Source: Acidobacteriota bacterium
GTDB taxonomy: Bacteria > Acidobacteriota > UBA4820 > DSQY01
DNA: 9,787 bases
Reading direction: 5' to 3'
NCBI GenBank assembly: GCA_022759065.1
Contig: JAEMPZ010000116.1
Coordinates: 1-9,787 of the forward strand
Of the stretch, positions 5,565 through 9,787 are shown piece after piece (the first letter of the stretch is position 1; each line of letters starts with the position of its first letter). The position numbers and the translations under genes were made by a program. The notes under the pieces were generated by a model, which worked only from the letters and a program-made list of their open reading frames with translations, did not search any database and was not told the origin of the DNA.

Positions 5565-7961
5565 ATGACAAAGCCCCTTGAGGATCCAACGGATCCCAAA
5601 GCACTGGCCGAGAGAAAGGCCTTCCGGGGCGTTCGCCCCCCAAGCCGCGGACAGAGGGTGGCCAATTTTCTCATGGACAGCTCGTGGTTCTGGGCCGGAA
5701 TATTCCTATGCGTCACCCTTCTTGTTTTCGCGCGTCATTTTCGACTGCAGCCCCCGCCGTCGCTTCCCCTTGGGTCGCCAGCCCCGCGCGACATCAGGGC
5801 GCCTTTCGACCTTCAGATTCAGGACGAGGTCGCGACGCGCCAAAAGCGGGAGGAGGCCCGCGGCAAAGTGGAGCCTCTTTACGACTGGGACTCGGCCCAG
5901 GGAGACGCGCTGGTTCGCAAGATAAGCGCATCGTTCTCGTCGGCGCGGACGGTACTTGACGATTACCGCCGTTACGTGGCCGACCCGCAAAGGACCCCCG
6001 CCGAAAAGAAAGAAGCCGAGGAGAGGCTTCTCGATGCCCTTTCCGACCTTCTTGGCACCGGCATGTCAAGATTCGCGCTTCGCCAGTTTCAGGCCGAGGG
6101 TTTTTCTCCAAGGGCCGAGCAGTTGGTGGAAGCCCTGGTGTCGCAGGTGGCGGCGCGAAAAATAGTGGCGGACCAGCAGTCGTTGGAGAAGAGTCCGGCC
6201 ATAAGAATCAGGGACATCAGAAGGTCCGGTTCGGAGTGGGAGCAGAAGAATCCCGCGTCTAACGAAATACTTTCTCTTGCGACGGCCAGGAGGCTCCCCG
6301 GCGTGTTGATGGAGGGCGCGGTAGGCCTTCCGCAGGGCGAGCGAGGGGCGCTGGAGGAATACGCGAGAAGCCTCATACAGCCCAACCTCACATTCAACTC
6401 CGAGGAGACCGCCAGGCGCCAGGAGGCGGCCGCGGCTCAAGTCGAGCCGCTCGTCGTCTTCGTAAAAAAGGGCCAGATCATTCTCAGGGCTGGCGAAAAG
6501 GTTGACGACAGCGCGAAACAGAAGATAGACGCTTTTCAGAGCGCGAGCCAGGCTTTCGTCAACCTGCCGTTGCTTTCGTCCCTGGCTCTTTTCGCCTTTC
6601 TTCTGCTGGCCTTCCTTTTCATGTACCTCAAGACCTACAGGAAGTTGCACAACCCCAGGCTGAACCTATTCGTGCTGGTCCTCCAGATAATGATCATTTT
6701 TATTCTGGTCTCTCAAGGATTGTTAATCGCCCTCAGAGCTTTGGCCGAAACGACCAAGCAGCCCCTTCTGTCCAGGCCGGAGATGCTCTATTTTCTTATT
6801 CCGGTTGCCGCGGGGGCAATGCTCGTGACTTTTCTCGTGGACAAGCACATCGCCATCGTCTACTCGGTGGTATTTTCCGTCCTCTTCGGGGTGTTGCTGG
6901 ATTTCAATTACCCGATGATGCTCTATTCCATGCTCTCCTGTTTCACGGGCGTTTACGCGGGGTACAACCTGGCGCAACGAGCCGCTCAATGGAAAGCCGG
7001 GCTTCTGCTGGGCGGGGTCAACGCCGTTCTTGCAATCGCCGCGCTGGCTAACGACCCCGCATGGGAGCATCCCGCCAAGATGCTTATTCCGGCTGGACTG
7101 GCGATGGTTTCCGGCGTCCCATTGACCACGATGCTGGTTTCGCCGCTCGTGCCCCTTTTCGAGAACGCTTACGGGATTCTGACCGAAGTCCGCCTGCTGG
7201 AACTGTCCAACATGAATCATCCGCTGTTGCGAAGGCTCGCGCTGGACGCTCCGGGAACCTACAACCATTCGGTGATGATGGCCACTCTATCCGAATCGGC
7301 GGCCAACGCCATTGGAGCGAACGGGCTTTTTTGCAGGGTGGCGTGCTACTACCACGACATTGGCAAAATTCTAAATCCCGTTTATTTCGTCGAGAACCAA
7401 GTGCCGGGACAGAATCCCCACGACAGGCTATCTCCAAGGATTTCGGCCCTGATCATAGCCGCGCACGTCAAAGAGGGCGTAGCGATGGCGCGCCAGTACC
7501 ACCTTCCGCAGGCGATCCTTGACATCATTCCGCAGCACCACGGAACCAGAAAGATAGCCTACTTTTACGACAAGGCGCTCACGCTCCACGACCCTGAGAA
7601 GGGAACGATAGGCGAGAGCGACTACCAGTATCCGGGACCCAAGCCGCAGACGAGGGAGGCGGCCATAATCATGCTTGCCGACGGCGTTGAGGCGGGCTCT
7701 CGGGTTCTCAAAGAGCCATCTCACCAGAGGCTGCTCGGGCTGATCGAGGAAATCACAAGCCGCGTCGTCCAGGAAGGGCAGTTGGACGACTGCAATTTGA
7801 CTTTCAGGGACCTGGCCAGGGTTCAGGAGGCTTTCCTGCAAATCCTGGTGGGCGTTTTCAGCCGGCGTGTTTCTTACCCGGGCTACCGTTTCGACAAGGA
7901 GGAAGAGGGTGATTCGGAGGGAAGTCTCGCTTCGCGCGCGGATCAAAAAGCCCGCGATTAA
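5565..7961 (+). CDS. pgpH: 7TM-HD phosphohydrolase, PgpH-type c-di-AMP phosphodiesterase
   Basis: A 798-residue inner-membrane protein with PgpH/YqfF architecture. One transmembrane helix lies at residues 40-56. The extracytoplasmic 7TMR-HDED domain follows (about 65-330, opening LPLGSPAPRDIRAPFDLQ), then a multi-helix membrane region (about 333-530) and a cytoplasmic HD domain (about 550-770). The HD metal-site residues are present: YNHS (H567), YYHDIGK (H597-D598), AAH (H634), QHHG (H658-H659) and LADG (D706). Characterised PgpH proteins hydrolyse cyclic di-AMP, and the whole order of domains supports the same role, though substrate is inferred. The ATG at 5565 is chosen with GGAG at 5549-5552; a TTG at 5529 would add 12 residues without a better site. 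The 3' end overlaps ybeY by 53 bases. The Firmicutes order phoH-yqfF-yqfG matches phoH-pgpH-ybeY here. Confidence 0.94.
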   Translation: MTKPLEDPTDPKALAERKAFRGVRPPSRGQRVANFLMDSSWFWAGIFLCVTLLVFARHFRLQPPPSLPLGSPAPRDIRAPFDLQIQDEVATRQKREEARGKVEPLYDWDSAQGDALVRKISASFSSARTVLDDYRRYVADPQRTPAEKKEAEERLLDALSDLLGTGMSRFALRQFQAEGFSPRAEQLVEALVSQVAARKIVADQQSLEKSPAIRIRDIRRSGSEWEQKNPASNEILSLATARRLPGVLMEGAVGLPQGERGALEEYARSLIQPNLTFNSEETARRQEAAAAQVEPLVVFVKKGQIILRAGEKVDDSAKQKIDAFQSASQAFVNLPLLSSLALFAFLLLAFLFMYLKTYRKLHNPRLNLFVLVLQIMIIFILVSQGLLIALRALAETTKQPLLSRPEMLYFLIPVAAGAMLVTFLVDKHIAIVYSVVFSVLFGVLLDFNYPMMLYSMLSCFTGVYAGYNLAQRAAQWKAGLLLGGVNAVLAIAALANDPAWEHPAKMLIPAGLAMVSGVPLTTMLVSPLVPLFENAYGILTEVRLLELSNMNHPLLRRLALDAPGTYNHSVMMATLSESAANAIGANGLFCRVACYYHDIGKILNPVYFVENQVPGQNPHDRLSPRISALIIAAHVKEGVAMARQYHLPQAILDIIPQHHGTRKIAYFYDKALTLHDPEKGTIGESDYQYPGPKPQTREAAIIMLADGVEAGSRVLKEPSHQRLLGLIEEITSRVVQEGQLDDCNLTFRDLARVQEAFLQILVGVFSRRVSYPGYRFDKEEEGDSEGSLASRADQKARD

Positions 7962-8343
7962 GGCCGAACCGCTGGTTGGCTTCATGCTGGACCTGATGCG
8001 GGAACTGGATGTCTCCGGTTCCGTTTCCGTTGAAATCCGATCGGAAAGCGCCATCAGCGCGTTGAACAGCCGTTACCGCCATAGAAAGGGGCCGACCGAC
8101 GTGCTGGCTTTCGCGGACGGGGAGGCGGATGAAACCGGCCTTTGCCACCTCGGCGACATAGTGATCTGCGCCAAGGTGGCCAAAGCCAACGCCAGGGCTC
8201 TCGGCCACTCCTTCGAGGAGGAACTGAGAAGGCTCCTGCTTCATGGCCTCCTGCACCTTTGTGGTTACGACCACGAGGCCGATAACGGGCGCATGGCCAG
8301 GAAAGAACGCGCGCTCTGCAGGAAGATGGGATTGCCGGAATGA
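7909..8343 (+). CDS. ybeY: Endoribonuclease YbeY (rRNA maturation factor)
   Basis: A 144-residue YbeY metalloprotein, normal length. The zinc motif H-x3-H-x5-H is HGLLHLCGYDH at residues 112-122 (H112, H116, H122). Supporting blocks are LNSRYRHRKGPTDVLAF (52-68) and LGDIVIC (81-87). YbeY is a single-strand endoribonuclease needed for 16S rRNA 3' processing and ribosome quality control. The GTG at 7909 is chosen because a full AAGGAGG lies at 7896-7902, six bases upstream. An in-frame ATG at 7867 would extend the protein by 14 residues with no site. The coding region therefore begins inside the last 53 bases of pgpH, an unusually long overlap, and ends ATGA with the next gene start, so pgpH-ybeY-corC are very probably translated in a coupled way. 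Confidence 0.95.
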   Translation: MIRREVSLRARIKKPAIKAEPLVGFMLDLMRELDVSGSVSVEIRSESAISALNSRYRHRKGPTDVLAFADGEADETGLCHLGDIVICAKVAKANARALGHSFEEELRRLLLHGLLHLCGYDHEADNGRMARKERALCRKMGLPE

Positions 8344-9593
8344 CCGCTGCTTTATGCGCCGCCGCGGCGGGCGTGGCTCTCTGGCTCTTGATGGCCGCGA
8401 GGTCAGCGCTGAACAACCTCTCTTCGCTGGCCTTGGCCAAGATGGTGGAGTCGCAGGAGAAGCGGTCCAGAATTCTTCGCGAATTCATGGAGCGGCAGCC
8501 GTCGTTTCTGGTGTCGCTCCAGGTCGGAACCATAGTGGCTGGCGTTGCGCTTGTTGTCAGCTGCGAACGCCTCTTCGCCGCCGGTGGTGGCGGAAATCAA
8601 TCCGTTTCTGGGTTGTTGACGGGGCTGCTGGCGGGCGTGGCCATCGTTGTTTTGGCGCAACTGGCGGCCGCGGCGAACCCGCCTTTCGCGTTGTCTGTGG
8701 GGTTGCCCTTTTTAAGGTTCTGCTGGTGGCTTCTCGCTCCCATAAGCCTGCCCGTCGCGGCAATTCTTTCGAGGCTGCTGGCCGCTTACCACGGCAGACA
8801 GGCCGGGGATGGGGAGAGTGACAAGGATGGGGAAATCGCCGCGCTCATTGACGTCGGCCGGAGGGAAGGCATACTCGAAGGCGACGACTCGGTCCTGGTG
8901 CAGAACGTGCTTGAGTTCGGCGACACCGTTGTTCGCGAAGTGATGACGCCGAGGACCGACATGGTTTGCGCGCCTGCTGACATCTCGGTTGGGGACGCCG
9001 TGGCCCTGCTGGCGCGCGCTCGCCACACCAGGCTCCCGCTCTATGAGGGCCAGGTGGATAACATAACCGGCATAGCCACCGCGAAGGACCTCTTAGGGCC
9101 GTTACTCGGCGGGGAAAAGGGGGCCTCCGCTAAGCGTTTCGCCCAGCCCGCGCTCTTTGTTCCAGAAAACAAGCCGATCTCTAAGCTGTTAAGGGAGTTT
9201 CAGCAGCAAAAAGTCCAGATAGCGATGGTGGTGGACGAATACGGCGGCGTAAGTGGCCTCTGTACGACTGAGGACTTGCTGGAAGAGATCGTGGGCGAGA
9301 TCCAGGAAAACTACGAGGCCGACGAGGCGCCGTTCCGCGTTTTGGAGCCAGGGGTCGTTGAAGCGCTGGGGAGGGCCTCGGTTTACGACGTCGCGGAGGC
9401 TCTTGGCGTCGAGTTGCAAAAGGGCAGCTATGATTCCGTGGCCGGATGGCTCATTACCGCGCTCGGCTCGATACCGAAGAACGGCGAGCGCGCGACGGTA
9501 GAGGGGCTGGAGGTGGAGGTGCTCTCTGCCGACAAAAAGCGCGTGCACCGGGTCAGAGTAGCGCGTCCCTTGGAAAAAACTGTCACGGAGTGA
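8340..9593 (+). CDS. HlyC/CorC-family membrane protein with CNNM, paired CBS and CorC_HlyC domains
   Basis: A 417-residue integral membrane protein of the CNNM/CorC class, proposed magnesium/cobalt ion efflux or transport regulators. Hydrophobic helices cover residues 5-20, 57-75, 91-115 and 120-148 and form the CNNM-like membrane domain, whose first half is degenerate. The cytoplasmic part follows: REVMTPRTDM (199-208) introduces the first CBS motif, HTRLPLYEG with NITGIATAKDLL (229-252) is its core, and QIAMVVDEYGGVSGLCTTEDLLEEIVGEI (293-321 region) is the second. The C-terminal CorC_HlyC domain (about 330-410) contains GSYDSVAGWLITALGSIP. CBS pairs normally bind adenosine nucleotides. The ATG is fused to the ybeY stop (ATGA). 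In proteobacteria ybeX (corC) sits right after ybeY, which matches. The stop codon lies inside the first octamer of the downstream repeat. Confidence 0.92.
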   Translation: MTAALCAAAAGVALWLLMAARSALNNLSSLALAKMVESQEKRSRILREFMERQPSFLVSLQVGTIVAGVALVVSCERLFAAGGGGNQSVSGLLTGLLAGVAIVVLAQLAAAANPPFALSVGLPFLRFCWWLLAPISLPVAAILSRLLAAYHGRQAGDGESDKDGEIAALIDVGRREGILEGDDSVLVQNVLEFGDTVVREVMTPRTDMVCAPADISVGDAVALLARARHTRLPLYEGQVDNITGIATAKDLLGPLLGGEKGASAKRFAQPALFVPENKPISKLLREFQQQKVQIAMVVDEYGGVSGLCTTEDLLEEIVGEIQENYEADEAPFRVLEPGVVEALGRASVYDVAEALGVELQKGSYDSVAGWLITALGSIPKNGERATVEGLEVEVLSADKKRVHRVRVARPLEKTVTE

Positions 9594-9658
9594 CGGAGTT
9601 ACGGGGTATCGGAGCCACGGCGTAACGGAGTGACGGCGTTACGGAGTATCGGAGTACA
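9587..9658 (+). repeat. Nine-unit tandem octamer array overlapping the corC stop
   Basis: Nine consecutive 8-base units with consensus GGAGTNAC run from 9587 to 9658: GGAGTGAC, GGAGTTAC, GGGGTATC, GGAGCCAC, GGCGTAAC, GGAGTGAC, GGCGTTAC, GGAGTATC, GGAGTACA. There is higher-order order: units 1-3 and 6-8 end in the same TGAC, TTAC, TATC series, so a 24-base block repeats 40 bases later with two changes (9587-9610 and 9627-9650). The first unit contains the corC stop codon. No open frame or function is visible in it. Confidence 0.85.
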
Positions 9659-9700
9659 AGAATAGTACAGCTAACGCCGACACGCCGACACACCGATACC
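9605..9700 (+). repeat. Nested inverted repeat formed by octamer units and their reverse complements
   Basis: Bases 9671-9700 read on the minus strand as octamers of the same GG-phase series (GGTATC, GGTGTGTC, GGCGTGTC, GGCGTTAG). Three perfect nested pairings exist with the plus array: GGTATCGG 9605-9612 with CCGATACC 9693-9700; GGCGTTA 9635-9641 with TAACGCC 9672-9678; GTAC 9654-9657 with GTAC 9665-9668 (7-base loop). The transcript or a cruciform could fold here, though not as a simple continuous stem. Confidence 0.6.
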
Positions 9701-9723
9701 GCATTCAGGCGCGGGAAGATTTA

Positions 9724-9747
9724 CCACCAAGCCACCAAGACACCAAG
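9724..9747 (+). repeat. Triple CCACCAAG tandem octamer
   Basis: Three consecutive 8-base units, CCACCAAG, CCACCAAG and ACACCAAG, occupy 9724-9747. The unit differs from the GGAGTNAC series but has the same period. Such CACCAAG phrases recur in intergenic DNA of several bacterial lineages, which is recollection rather than a search result. Confidence 0.75.
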
Positions 9748-9758
9748 GGAAGAATCAC

Positions 9759-9785
9759 AGGGAGGACGGGGAGGTCAGGGAGGAA
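9759..9785 (+). repeat. Triple purine-rich 9-base tandem repeat at the window end
   Basis: Three 9-base units, AGGGAGGAC, GGGGAGGTC and AGGGAGGAA, lie at 9759-9785. The repeat may run past the window edge. With the two octamer repeats before it, the last 194 bases hold nothing but short tandem repeats and spacers; I see no gene, tRNA or U-tailed terminator. Confidence 0.6.
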
Positions 9786-9787
9786 AG

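Noticed and set aside
7867..7908. ATG at 7867 as the ybeY start
   Set aside because: It would add 14 residues not expected for YbeY, lies deeper in pgpH and lacks a ribosome-binding site, while GTG 7909 has AAGGAGG at ideal spacing.
9587..9787. CRISPR array
   Set aside because: The units are 8-9 bases, directly adjacent and without spacers of regular length; no cas genes are present.

Overview
This 9.8 kb window is a compact, single-strand (+) stretch of housekeeping genes from a GC-rich bacterium (about 60% GC by eye). Intergenic space is minimal, many genes overlap by a few bases, and Shine-Dalgarno sites are clear at most starts. Gram-negative features (DUF374 lysophospholipid-acyltransferase-type protein, LysM probable lipoprotein, CorC-type protein) and the gene orders yicC-gmk-rpoZ and phoH-pgpH-ybeY-corC suggest a Gram-negative, deltaproteobacteria-like or deep-branching candidate-phylum organism. 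No marker here fixes the phylum.

Layout. 1-676: 3' part of a GHMP-family sugar or mevalonate-type kinase cut by the window edge. 676-1089: small secreted protein with a Pro/Glu-rich tail. 1103-1806: DUF374 acyltransferase whose reading frame breaks at a run of nine A, its last quarter continuing in the -1 frame up to yicC. 1794-3572: yicC, gmk and rpoZ, overlapping head to tail. 3640-4533: a probable LysM lipoprotein with two Ala-rich helical repeats. 4549-4576: a perfect 12-bp hairpin just before phoH. 4583-9593: phoH, pgpH (7TM-HD c-di-AMP phosphodiesterase type), ybeY and a CBS-domain CorC/HlyC-family protein. 9587-9787: a tail of three different short tandem repeats with no gene.

How the genes fit together. 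The left half combines carbohydrate or lipid functions with nucleotide and transcription genes (guanylate kinase, RNA polymerase omega) and the YicC RNase. The right half resembles the proteobacterial ybeZ-ybeY-ybeX order (PhoH ATPase, rRNA-maturation RNase, CorC) with the PgpH-type phosphodiesterase inserted between phoH and ybeY, as in the Firmicutes phoH-yqfF-yqfG order. RNA metabolism and envelope or second-messenger functions are therefore probably co-transcribed.

No wholly new multi-gene system is visible. The points most worth a second look are the A9 frame break in the acyltransferase gene, the hairpin that replaces a normal ribosome-binding region before phoH, the internally duplicated LysM protein, and the period-8 repeat array that runs through the corC stop codon and is mirrored by inverted octamers.
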